Source: Bacteroidales bacterium Bact_16
GTDB taxonomy: Bacteria > Bacteroidota > Bacteroidia > Bacteroidales > UBA932
Direction of reading: 5' to 3'
Assembly: GCA_001602885.1 (NCBI GenBank)
Contig: LUZH01000332.1
Coordinates: forward strand, 1 to 10,708
Length of the DNA: 10,708 bases
Part shown: in pieces, positions 1-6,349 of the stretch
How the letters are laid out: each line of letters begins with the position of its first letter
Numbering within the stretch: the first letter of the stretch is position 1
Notes under the pieces: generated by a model
The model's database searches: none
Told to the model about the DNA's origin: nothing
Seen by the model: only the letters and a program-made list of their open reading frames with translations
Position numbers and translations under genes: made by a program

Positions 1-1
1 C

Positions 2-856
2 GCGCAGGTCTGCTCCGACAACGACATCCCGGTGGTCATCTGCATCCCGGAAGACAACAAGCACGACCTCTGGTTCCACAAGAAGCTGAACCGCTGCGTC
101 AAGGTGGTCGCCGCCCCGCACGGCTGCGACTACTATGACGCCATCGCCCTGGGCGAGAAACTCGCGCAGAATCCCCGCTATTTCCTCGAAGGCGGCGCCA
201 AGAACGTGGCGCGCCGCGACGGCATGGGCACGACCCTGCTCAGCTGCGTGGAGAAGGCCGGCCGCATCCCCGACGCCTATTTCCAGGCGGTCGGCTCCGG
301 CACCGGCGCCATCGCGGCCTGGGAGAACGCCGAGCGCCTGGCTGTCGACGGCCGTTTCGGCCCCAACAAGATGCGCGTTTATATGGCGCAGAACCGCCCG
401 TTCACGCTGATCCACGATTCCTGGAAGGCGCAGTCCCGCGCCCTCGCCGCGCTGGATCCCGCCGAGGGACGCCGCGGCGCCGAGGTCATCCTCGCCAAGG
501 TGCTGGCCAACCGCAAACCGCCCTACAGCCTCGCCGGCGGCGTGTTTGACGTGCTTAGCGCGAGCAAGGGCGACACCTTCACCTGCAGCAACGACGACAT
601 CATGTACTGGCTGCTGCAGTTCCGCAACCTCGAGGGATACGACCTCCTCCCCGCCCCTTGCGCCGCCGTGGCCGCGCTGGCGCAGGCCGTCGAGGCCGGC
701 GTGGTGGCCAAGGACGAATGCATCATGCTCAACTGCACGGGCGGCGGCACCCTCGCCTCCCAGGCCAAGGGCTATGTCCTCAAGGAGCCGGATCTGATCC
801 TGAATCCGGAAATGTCCGCCGAAGAGATCATCGCGGCGGTGGACCGCCTCTTCTGA
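2..856 (+). CDS. Cysteate synthase, PLP-dependent (5'-truncated by window edge)
   Basis: This enzyme of the threonine-synthase-like fold-type II PLP family converts O-phospho-L-serine and sulfite to L-cysteate and phosphate. The frame is open through the first base of the window (it reads AQVCSDNDIPVVICIP), so the GTG at 32 is not the start. The visible 284 residues are the C-terminal two thirds of a protein usually about 400-430 residues long; the PLP-lysine region is upstream and not visible. The call rests on the segment EGGAKNVARRDGMGTTLL followed by FQAVGSGTGAIAAWE (the Gly-rich cofactor phosphate loop, bases 293-307), on AQNRPF, and on the late CTGGGT motif (bases 734-751). These resemble methanosarcinal and Bacteroidota cysteate synthases more than ordinary threonine synthases. 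In Methanosarcina cysteate feeds coenzyme M; in Bacteroidota it is the head-group precursor of sulfonolipids. The gene ends one base before a convergent gene. A divergent threonine synthase paralogue is the main alternative. Confidence 0.82.
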   Translation, partial: AQVCSDNDIPVVICIPEDNKHDLWFHKKLNRCVKVVAAPHGCDYYDAIALGEKLAQNPRYFLEGGAKNVARRDGMGTTLLSCVEKAGRIPDAYFQAVGSGTGAIAAWENAERLAVDGRFGPNKMRVYMAQNRPFTLIHDSWKAQSRALAALDPAEGRRGAEVILAKVLANRKPPYSLAGGVFDVLSASKGDTFTCSNDDIMYWLLQFRNLEGYDLLPAPCAAVAALAQAVEAGVVAKDECIMLNCTGGGTLASQAKGYVLKEPDLILNPEMSAEEIIAAVDRLF

Positions 857-857
857 G

Positions 858-1493
858 CTAGAAGCTGACGGCGATCGAGATATCCAGGGCACAATATCCT
901 GCGACGTTTTTGCGGATATTGTGCTCTGGCACGTTGATGCCCCTGTCGGGGTCGATCAGCTTGGGATGGTCGCGCAGGTACTTCAACCCCACGAGCAGGT
1001 CGATGCTGCAGTCGTCGCTGAGCCGGAAACGGTAGCCGGCGCCGCCGGCGCCCAGCAGGGCCGTCTGCCCGGCCATCGAGTAGAAGTGCCACGCGGCGCC
1101 CGCCTGCGCGTAGGCGAAGACGCCGTCTTCGTATAGCGAGCGTGGGAAGAAGGTGTAGCGGGCGGCGACCGGTATGAGGCGGTTGTCCTTGCCCATCCCG
1201 ATGTAGCCGCCCAGCAGCGAGACCAGGTGGCGCTCGCCGAGCGCGTAGCCGACCTGGAGCGTGAGCTGGGCGTTGGAGGCCCAGTGGAAGCCGTAGGAAC
1301 GGTCGTAGACGCGGTAGCCCTCTTCGCTGAAGAAGTTGTAGTCCCGGTAGCCGAAGAGGCATTGGGTGTAGCCCCACTCCACCCCGACCCGGAAGCGGTT
1401 GAAGGGCGGCCCGGAAGGCAGCACGCGCGCAGGCGCGCTCGCCGCGAATGACGAGAGCAGAATAATGATTATTAATAATTTGCGTCCCATCAT
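858..1493 (-). CDS. Small outer-membrane beta-barrel protein, unknown function
   Basis: A 211-residue protein that I do not recognise beyond its type. It starts MMGRKLL, then has a hydrophobic run (LIIIILLSSFAASA) and a plausible signal peptidase I site near ASAPA. The rest alternates polar and aromatic/hydrophobic residues in short strands rich in Gly and Tyr (for example LVSLLGGYIGMG and AYAQAGAAWHFYSMAG) and ends in SIAVSF, a C-terminal Phe typical of barrels handled by the BAM complex. Eight strands would fit the length. The start ATG shares its A with the TGA of the upstream barrel gene (TGATG at 1495-1491), so translation is probably coupled; a second in-frame ATG follows directly at 1490. 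The signal-peptide DNA is strikingly AT-rich for this window. No ligand or enzymatic role can be read from the sequence; a surface or structural role is inferred. Confidence 0.72.
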   Translation of the reverse strand: MMGRKLLIIIILLSSFAASAPARVLPSGPPFNRFRVGVEWGYTQCLFGYRDYNFFSEEGYRVYDRSYGFHWASNAQLTLQVGYALGERHLVSLLGGYIGMGKDNRLIPVAARYTFFPRSLYEDGVFAYAQAGAAWHFYSMAGQTALLGAGGAGYRFRLSDDCSIDLLVGLKYLRDHPKLIDPDRGINVPEHNIRKNVAGYCALDISIAVSF

Positions 1494-2068
1494 CAGAAGC
1501 GGTACATGATATTGAGTTGCGGGTAGTATGCGTTGTAGATGCCGGCCCGGTAGAAGGCCAGCAGCACGGCGCCCGTCTCTTCGTCCGTGCGGAGGTGGAT
1601 GCCGGGCGCGAGGCCGAAGCTGAGGTCGAGCGTCAGGCGGTCGAAGTCGAAGCGCAGGCCGATGTTGCCGACCAGGGCGACGGCGAGGCCCATCTTGTGT
1701 TCGAGGTCGCGGTCGAGCGGGACGAACAGGCCCTTCTCCCAGTCGTGGACATAGCCGATCTGGCCGCCTGCCCCGGCGTGCAGGGTCAGGTCGAACTGGT
1801 CTTGCCAGAGCTGGTAGATGGCGTAGTCGTGGGAGTAGGTCACGCAGACACCCATGTTTTGGGTGCGTCCGCCGAGAATGCCGTAGAAGTCCGTCCGGAG
1901 CGTGATGATGTTGGTCTCATTGCCCCAGTCGCTCCCGACCATGGCCGTGACTCCGATGCCCTTGGGCGAATTGAAAAGGCCCAGCAGGGCTTCCTGTCCT
2001 TTGGCCAGAGGGCCGGATAGCATGAGCAGCAGGACAGCGGCGAGCCGGATATGAGTCTTCCAGAGCAT
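1493..2068 (-). CDS. Small outer-membrane beta-barrel protein, first gene of two-gene operon
   Basis: A 191-residue protein with a signal peptide (MLWKTHIRLAAVLLLMLSG, likely cut near AKG/QEA) and then amphipathic beta strands with periodic Gly and aromatic residues (NMGVCVTYSHDYAIYQ, LTLHAGAGGQIGYVHDW, LTLDLSFGLAPGIHL). It ends in LNIMYRF, the terminal aromatic signature of outer-membrane barrels. It precedes the second barrel gene and overlaps it by one base, so the two are probably co-transcribed and might work together, though they are not obvious paralogues by eye. The ATG at 2068 fits the signal-peptide start; there is no clear Shine-Dalgarno sequence, as usual in Bacteroidota. I cannot assign a function. 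It could equally be called a DUF-type conserved hypothetical of the outer-membrane barrel superfamily. Confidence 0.7.
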   Translation of the reverse strand: MLWKTHIRLAAVLLLMLSGPLAKGQEALLGLFNSPKGIGVTAMVGSDWGNETNIITLRTDFYGILGGRTQNMGVCVTYSHDYAIYQLWQDQFDLTLHAGAGGQIGYVHDWEKGLFVPLDRDLEHKMGLAVALVGNIGLRFDFDRLTLDLSFGLAPGIHLRTDEETGAVLLAFYRAGIYNAYYPQLNIMYRF

Positions 2069-2072
2069 GAGA

Positions 2073-2080
2073 CGAATATA
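2073..2080 (-). promoter_or_regulatory. Possible -7 element (TATATTCG) close to barrel-operon start
   Basis: On the minus strand TATATTCG lies four bases before the ATG at 2068. It matches the Bacteroidota -7 consensus TAnnTTTG with one change (C for T). No TTTG lies at the usual -33 distance, and use of this element would leave almost no 5' leader. It may be chance in an AT-rich gap. Confidence 0.25.
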
Positions 2081-2088
2081 GCCAAATC

Positions 2089-2120
2089 TTTGATATTTTC
2101 CTATGAATATACTATCTTCG
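2089..2120 (+). promoter_or_regulatory. Bacteroidota-type promoter for the GNAT-rarA pair
   Basis: TTTG at 2089-2092 and TATCTTCG at 2113-2120, separated by 20 bases, match the Bacteroidota sigma factor pattern TTTG / TAnnTTTG with one mismatch in the -7 box. Transcription would start a few bases after 2120, leaving a leader of about 25 bases before the ATG at 2152. It lies in the AT-rich divergent gap 2069-2151, where a promoter is expected. Confidence 0.55.
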
Positions 2121-2151
2121 CAGTACTGAAAACAACTAGAACCTATCCAAA

Positions 2152-3288
2152 ATGTCTATCGAGATTCGTCCTGTCCGGACCCGTTCCGAGCTCAAGAAGT
2201 TCGTCAATTTCCCGGAGAAACTGTACCGTGACAACCCTTATTATGTCCCGCCCCTCGTGTTCGACCAGATGGACACGCTGGACCAGGAGAAAGGTGCTGC
2301 ACAGGAGTTCTGCGACTCGGAGCTCTATCTGGCCTACAAGGATGGCGAACTGGCCGGCCGCGTGGCCGCCATCGTCAACCACAAGGCCAACGAGCAGTGG
2401 AACCACAAGGAGGTCCGCTTCGGCTGGTATGACTTCATCGAGGACAAGGAGGTCGCCCAGGCCCTGATGGACAAGGTCTACGAATTCGGCCGCAAGTTCC
2501 AGATGGAGTCGGTCGTGGGCCCGCTGGGCTTCACGGATTTCGACCCCGAGGGCATGCTCATCGAGGGCTACGACCAGCTGAGCACCATGGCGCTGATCTA
2601 CAATCACCCTTATTATAACGACTATCTGGCCGAGATGGGCTTCGGCAAGGACGCCGACTGGATCGAATACATCGTGACCGTCCCGGACGAGATGCCCGAG
2701 CGCTGGCCGCGCCTGGCCGACATCATCGCGAAGCGCGCCAACGTCCATGTCCGCCAGCTGACCCGCAGGATCATCCGCAAGGAGGACTATGGGCACAAGG
2801 TGTTCCGCTGCATCAACGAATGCTACAAGGACCTCTACAACTTCACGGTCCTGCCGGACCACATGGCGGAGAAGTATCTCGGTTTCTACCTGAGCATCCT
2901 GGATCTCCGTTTCCTGTCGATGGTCGAGAACGAGCAGGGCGAGCTGGTCGCCTTCGGCATCTCGATGCCGTCGATCGTCAAGGCCCTGCAGAAGACCCGC
3001 GGCAAGCTCTTCCCCTTCGGCTGGTGGCCGCTGCTCAAGGCGATGTTCCTCAAGCACGGCGACGTGGCCGAGCTCCTGCTGATCGGTGTCCGTCCGGACT
3101 ACCAGAACAGCGGCGTGAACTCCCTGGTCTTCATGGACATGTTCAGGAAGTTCAGCGCGATGGGCATCAAGCACTGCGAAAGCAACGCCGTCCTGGAGAC
3201 GAACCTGAAGAATCAGGGCCAGTTCCGGGAGTTCAACCCCGTCAGCAAGAAACGCCGCCGCTCTTACATCAAGAAGCTTGAATATTAG
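2152..3288 (+). CDS. GNAT-like N-acyltransferase family protein
   Basis: A 378-residue cytosolic protein of a family common in Bacteroidota and usually annotated as GNAT N-acetyltransferase or hypothetical. The N-terminal part has FPEKLYRDNPYYVPPL (residues 20-35) and EFCDSELYLAYKDGELAGR (52-70), then VVGPLGFTDFDPEGMLIEG (121-139). The C-terminal part has the acyl-CoA-binding signature LLLIGVRPDYQNSGVNSL (308-325), equivalent to GNAT motif A with a V-R-P strand followed by Q-x-x-G, and ends in a basic KKRRRSYIKKL tail. Length is about twice a single GNAT domain, consistent with a duplicated or extended fold. It has its own promoter-like element upstream and probably forms an operon with rarA (35 bases to the chosen rarA start). 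The substrate is not determinable. Bacterial ceramide synthases also belong to the GNAT superfamily, so an N-acyltransferase role in sphingo- or sulfonolipid synthesis is possible but unproven. Confidence 0.72.
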   Translation: MSIEIRPVRTRSELKKFVNFPEKLYRDNPYYVPPLVFDQMDTLDQEKGAAQEFCDSELYLAYKDGELAGRVAAIVNHKANEQWNHKEVRFGWYDFIEDKEVAQALMDKVYEFGRKFQMESVVGPLGFTDFDPEGMLIEGYDQLSTMALIYNHPYYNDYLAEMGFGKDADWIEYIVTVPDEMPERWPRLADIIAKRANVHVRQLTRRIIRKEDYGHKVFRCINECYKDLYNFTVLPDHMAEKYLGFYLSILDLRFLSMVENEQGELVAFGISMPSIVKALQKTRGKLFPFGWWPLLKAMFLKHGDVAELLLIGVRPDYQNSGVNSLVFMDMFRKFSAMGIKHCESNAVLETNLKNQGQFREFNPVSKKRRRSYIKKLEY

Positions 3289-3323
3289 GATATAAAACAA
3301 AAGTGTTCGACGCTGTAACAAAA

Positions 3324-4607
3324 ATGTTACCGCCGCTTCCGGAGCGGATGAGGCCCCAAAAGTTGTCCGACTACGTCGGTCAGCAGCATCTGGTCGGTCC
3401 GGGATGCATCCTGCGGAACATGATGGACTCGGGCACTTTGTCTTCCTTTATCCTCTGGGGGCCGCCGGGCGTCGGCAAGACCACCCTTGCGCGCATCATC
3501 GCCGGGACGCTGGACCGGGAGTTCTATACGCTTTCGGCCGTGAGCTCGGGCGTCAAGGACGTGCGCGAGGTGATCGACGCGGCCAAGGCCAAGTCGCTCT
3601 TCTCCCCTGCCGGCGCGCCCATCCTCTTCATCGACGAGATCCACCGCTTCAACAAGGCCCAGCAGGATGCCCTCCTGGGGGCTGTCGAGGCCGGTACCGT
3701 CATCTTGATCGGCGCCACCACGGAGAATCCTTCCTTCGAGGTGATCACGCCGCTGCTGTCACGCTGCCAGGTCTTCGTGCTGAAGTCGCTGGAGGTCGCG
3801 GACCTGCAGCGGCTGCTGGACCGGGCGCTGCACGAGGACGAGGTCCTCAAGGAGCGCCGGATCGAGGTCAAGGAGACGGACGCGCTGTTCCGCCACAGCG
3901 GCGGCGACGCGCGTAAGTTGTTGAATATCCTGGAGATCGTGGTGGACGCGCAGCTCGGCAAGTCCGATCCGGTCGTCATCGACAACCGCACGGTCACGGA
4001 GTGTCTGCAGGAGAATGTCGCCATCTACGACAAGGGCGGCGAGATGCACTACGACATCATTTCCGCCTTCATCAAGAGCGTCCGCGGGTCGGATCCCAAT
4101 GCGGCGGTCTACTGGATGGCGCGGATGCTGGACGGGGGCGAGGATCCGCTCTTCATCGCGCGCCGGCTCTGCATCCTGGCGGCCGAGGACATCGGCCTGG
4201 CCAATCCCAACGCGCTGCTGCTGGCGGACGCCACCTTCCGCATCGTGCATTCCATCGGAATGCCGGAGGCGCGTATCCCGCTCAGCGAGTGTGCGGTATA
4301 TCTCGCCAGCTCGCCCAAGAGCAATTCGGCCTATCTGGCCATCGACAAGGCGCTCGCCGCGGCCAAGGCCGACCAGACGGCCGCCGTGCCGCTCTATCTG
4401 CGCAATGCGCCCACCAAGCTGATGGAGGATCTGGGCTATGCCGACGGCTACAAATACGCCCACGACTTCCCCGGGCATTTCACGGACCTCGAATTCCTGC
4501 CTGAGAAGCTCTCCGGCACCGTTTTCTACGAGCCGCAGCCCAACCGCCAGGAGGACAACCTCAAGGCCTATCTCTCCTCCTGCTGGCCCAAATACTACAA
4601 AAAATAG
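3324..4607 (+). CDS. rarA: Replication-associated recombination protein RarA (MgsA) AAA+ ATPase
   Basis: RarA is a tetrameric clamp-loader-like AAA+ ATPase acting with SSB at stalled or gapped replication forks. The 427-residue product has the family start LPPLPERMRPQKLSDYVGQQ, Walker A GPPGVGKT (residues 46-53), Walker B LFIDEIHRF with D104/E105, sensor-1 GATTENPSF, the arginine-finger segment LLSRCQVF, and the C-terminal tetramerisation region with YKYAHDFPGHF followed by EFLPEKLSG. Length is normal and no key residue is missing. I chose ATG 3324 because most homologues begin only a few residues before the PLxERMRP motif; an in-frame GTG at 3303 would add seven residues (MFDAVTK) and cannot be excluded. 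It follows the acyltransferase gene closely and ends in front of a strong inverted repeat, so it is probably the last gene of that transcript. Confidence 0.95.
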   Translation: MLPPLPERMRPQKLSDYVGQQHLVGPGCILRNMMDSGTLSSFILWGPPGVGKTTLARIIAGTLDREFYTLSAVSSGVKDVREVIDAAKAKSLFSPAGAPILFIDEIHRFNKAQQDALLGAVEAGTVILIGATTENPSFEVITPLLSRCQVFVLKSLEVADLQRLLDRALHEDEVLKERRIEVKETDALFRHSGGDARKLLNILEIVVDAQLGKSDPVVIDNRTVTECLQENVAIYDKGGEMHYDIISAFIKSVRGSDPNAAVYWMARMLDGGEDPLFIARRLCILAAEDIGLANPNALLLADATFRIVHSIGMPEARIPLSECAVYLASSPKSNSAYLAIDKALAAAKADQTAAVPLYLRNAPTKLMEDLGYADGYKYAHDFPGHFTDLEFLPEKLSGTVFYEPQPNRQEDNLKAYLSSCWPKYYKK

Positions 4608-4610
4608 CAT

Positions 4611-4638
4611 TCCGAACGGCAGCGGTCTGCCGTCCGGA
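4611..4638. terminator. Bidirectional intrinsic terminator between rarA and the par operon
   Basis: The 33-base gap between two convergent genes is almost entirely an inverted repeat: TCCGAACGGCAG, loop CGGT, CTGCCGTCCGGA. Eleven of 12 pairs are Watson-Crick. The remaining A/C mismatch in the plus transcript becomes a G-U wobble in the minus transcript, so the hairpin is better for the minus strand. The minus transcript then runs into ATGCTATTTTTTG, a U-tract; on the plus side only GATTATTTCT follows. It probably ends both transcripts, most strongly the lytic transglycosylase operon. Confidence 0.8.
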
Positions 4639-4640
4639 GA

Positions 4641-6347
4641 TTATTTCTGCGGGATTTTCAGCTTCTGGCCGGCGCGGATGGCGTCGGACTTGAGGCCGTT
4701 GGCGGCCTTGATGTCGTTGACGGTCACGCCCCTGTAGCGGCTGGCGATCTTGGAGAGCGAATCGCCCGACTTGACCGTGTAGGTCACGGTCTGGGGCTTG
4801 CTGCCGCTCTTGCCGCTGCCGGAAGACTTGCTGCCGCTCCCCTGCGAGACCGCGGGACCGCCGTTCTTGTAGATATAGAGCGTCTGGCCGATCTGGATGC
4901 TGTTGGAGCGCAGGTTGTTCCAGCTCTTGAGCTGGTTGATGGTCACGCCGTACTTCGACGCGATCTTGCCCAGGAAATCCCCGCTCTTGACCTTGTAGGC
5001 GATCCTTTGCTGGCTGGAAGAGCCCTTGCCGGCAGACTTGCCGGAACGGCCGGATCCGACGTCGGCCAGCACCTTGCCGCTGAGCAGCGAGTCGGCCTTG
5101 TAGGCGTAGAGCGAATCGCGGTTGGCGTCCAGGAACGTGCTGGTCCACTTGTAGGGCAGCTTGAGGACGTAGGGATGGTTGTTGCCGGGGATGATGTCGT
5201 TGACATACTGCGGATTGAGGTTCTGCAGCTCGGACTTGGGCACGCCCACCACCGCCTCGATCTGGTCGAAATGGAGGTTGCGGCGGATCATGAAGGTGTC
5301 GGTCTGCACCGGCATGCCCGTCTGCTGCGGCGCGATGCCGTATTCGCGATAATAGGTCATCGCGTACATCGCGCCCACGAAAGCGGGCACATAGCCGCGC
5401 GTCTCACGCGGGAGGTATTCGTAGATGCTCCAGAAGTCGCGGCGGCCGTCCGCGCGGCGGATGGCCTTGGAGACGTTGCCGGCGCCGCAGTTGTAGGAGC
5501 TGATGGCCAGGGCCCAGTCGCCGAAGGTGCGGTAGGCGTCGCGCAGATAGCGCGCGGCGGCCTCGACGGCCTTCTCGACGTCCAGGCGCTCATCCACGAA
5601 GGAATTGATCTCCAGGCCGTAGCCCACGCCCGTCTGGTACATGAACTGCCAGATGCCGCGCGCGCCGGCGCGGGAAGTCGCGACCGGGTTGAGCATCGAC
5701 TCGATGATGGCCATGTACTTGAGCTCCTGCGGGAGGCCGTAGCGGAGCAGGATGTCCTCGAAGATCGGGAAATAATAGCTGCTCAGGCCGAGCACGCGGC
5801 CCATCTTGGAGGGCATGCGCTCGGAATAGAGGATGATGTAGTTCTTGACGACATCGTTGTAGGGCAGCGTGATGAAGGAATTCATCGCCGACAGGCGGCG
5901 CATCATCTCGGCGTCGGAGACGTTGGACGAGAAGCGCACGGAGTCCATGTTGTATTCGTTGACGGCGTCGAAGTCGGTCGCCAGCGTATTCTTGTACCAG
6001 AGCTGCAGCAGGCTGTCCTGCTCCTCGGGCGTGTATTCGAAACTCCCCTGCTGCTCCTCCCGCTCGAGCACGGCGATCTCCCGCTCGTCCAGGTAGACAC
6101 GCCCGCGGAGGCTGTCCACCAGCAGCTGCAGCGAATCCAGTTCGCTGCGGAGCACTTCGTTCTCCTGCCGGATCTGCCTGGTGCCCGGGCGCTTGAAGAG
6201 GTCGTTGAGCACCTCGCGGAACGGCTTCTTCTCTTTGGTCTGCCGGCCCTGCTCCAGGACGATGGATTCGGTCTCGCGCTCCGTCTGGGCGGAAAGCGGC
6301 AGGCAAAGGATGGACAACAGGACGATCAGGATATGGGATTTTCTCAT
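4641..6347 (-). CDS. MltD-like lytic transglycosylase with LysM domains
   Basis: A periplasmic enzyme of the SLT/goose-lysozyme fold (family 1) that cleaves the MurNAc-GlcNAc bond of peptidoglycan to form 1,6-anhydro ends. The 568-residue product has a signal peptide (MRKSHILIVLLSILCLPLSA, cut before Gln), a charged helical, probably coiled-coil segment (about 58-98), and the catalytic domain with the general acid Glu216 in MAIIESMLNP, then SRAGARGIWQFM, SSYNCGAGNVSKAI and the tyrosine-rich ETRGYVPAF. Residues about 348-398 (FDQIEAVVGVPKSELQNLNP) look like a degenerate LysM. Two clear LysM repeats follow (about 449-493 and 522-566), joined by Gly/Ser/Lys linkers. ATG 6347 was chosen over an in-frame TTG six bases upstream because it gives a standard signal peptide. 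It starts two bases after the DUF5683 stop (TGAAAATG), as the last gene of the parA operon. I leave the symbol empty because orthology to E. coli mltD is not certain. Confidence 0.92.
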   Translation of the reverse strand: MRKSHILIVLLSILCLPLSAQTERETESIVLEQGRQTKEKKPFREVLNDLFKRPGTRQIRQENEVLRSELDSLQLLVDSLRGRVYLDEREIAVLEREEQQGSFEYTPEEQDSLLQLWYKNTLATDFDAVNEYNMDSVRFSSNVSDAEMMRRLSAMNSFITLPYNDVVKNYIILYSERMPSKMGRVLGLSSYYFPIFEDILLRYGLPQELKYMAIIESMLNPVATSRAGARGIWQFMYQTGVGYGLEINSFVDERLDVEKAVEAAARYLRDAYRTFGDWALAISSYNCGAGNVSKAIRRADGRRDFWSIYEYLPRETRGYVPAFVGAMYAMTYYREYGIAPQQTGMPVQTDTFMIRRNLHFDQIEAVVGVPKSELQNLNPQYVNDIIPGNNHPYVLKLPYKWTSTFLDANRDSLYAYKADSLLSGKVLADVGSGRSGKSAGKGSSSQQRIAYKVKSGDFLGKIASKYGVTINQLKSWNNLRSNSIQIGQTLYIYKNGGPAVSQGSGSKSSGSGKSGSKPQTVTYTVKSGDSLSKIASRYRGVTVNDIKAANGLKSDAIRAGQKLKIPQK

Positions 6348-6349
6348 TT

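Noticed and set aside
32..34. GTG at 32 as the start of the cysteate synthase
   Set aside because: The frame is open to base 2 with protein-like sequence, and a start here would lack the whole N-terminal domain with the PLP lysine.
2143..3321. A 392-codon open frame antisense to the GNAT-like gene
   Set aside because: Low-complexity, motif-free translation that ignores the divergent promoter region and overlaps the start of rarA. Taken as a shadow of the real gene.
4800..4860. Repetitive GC-rich stretch suspected as a tandem repeat or recombination site
   Set aside because: It is simply codons for the Gly/Ser/Lys linker between the LysM domains (GSGSKSSGSGKSGSK).
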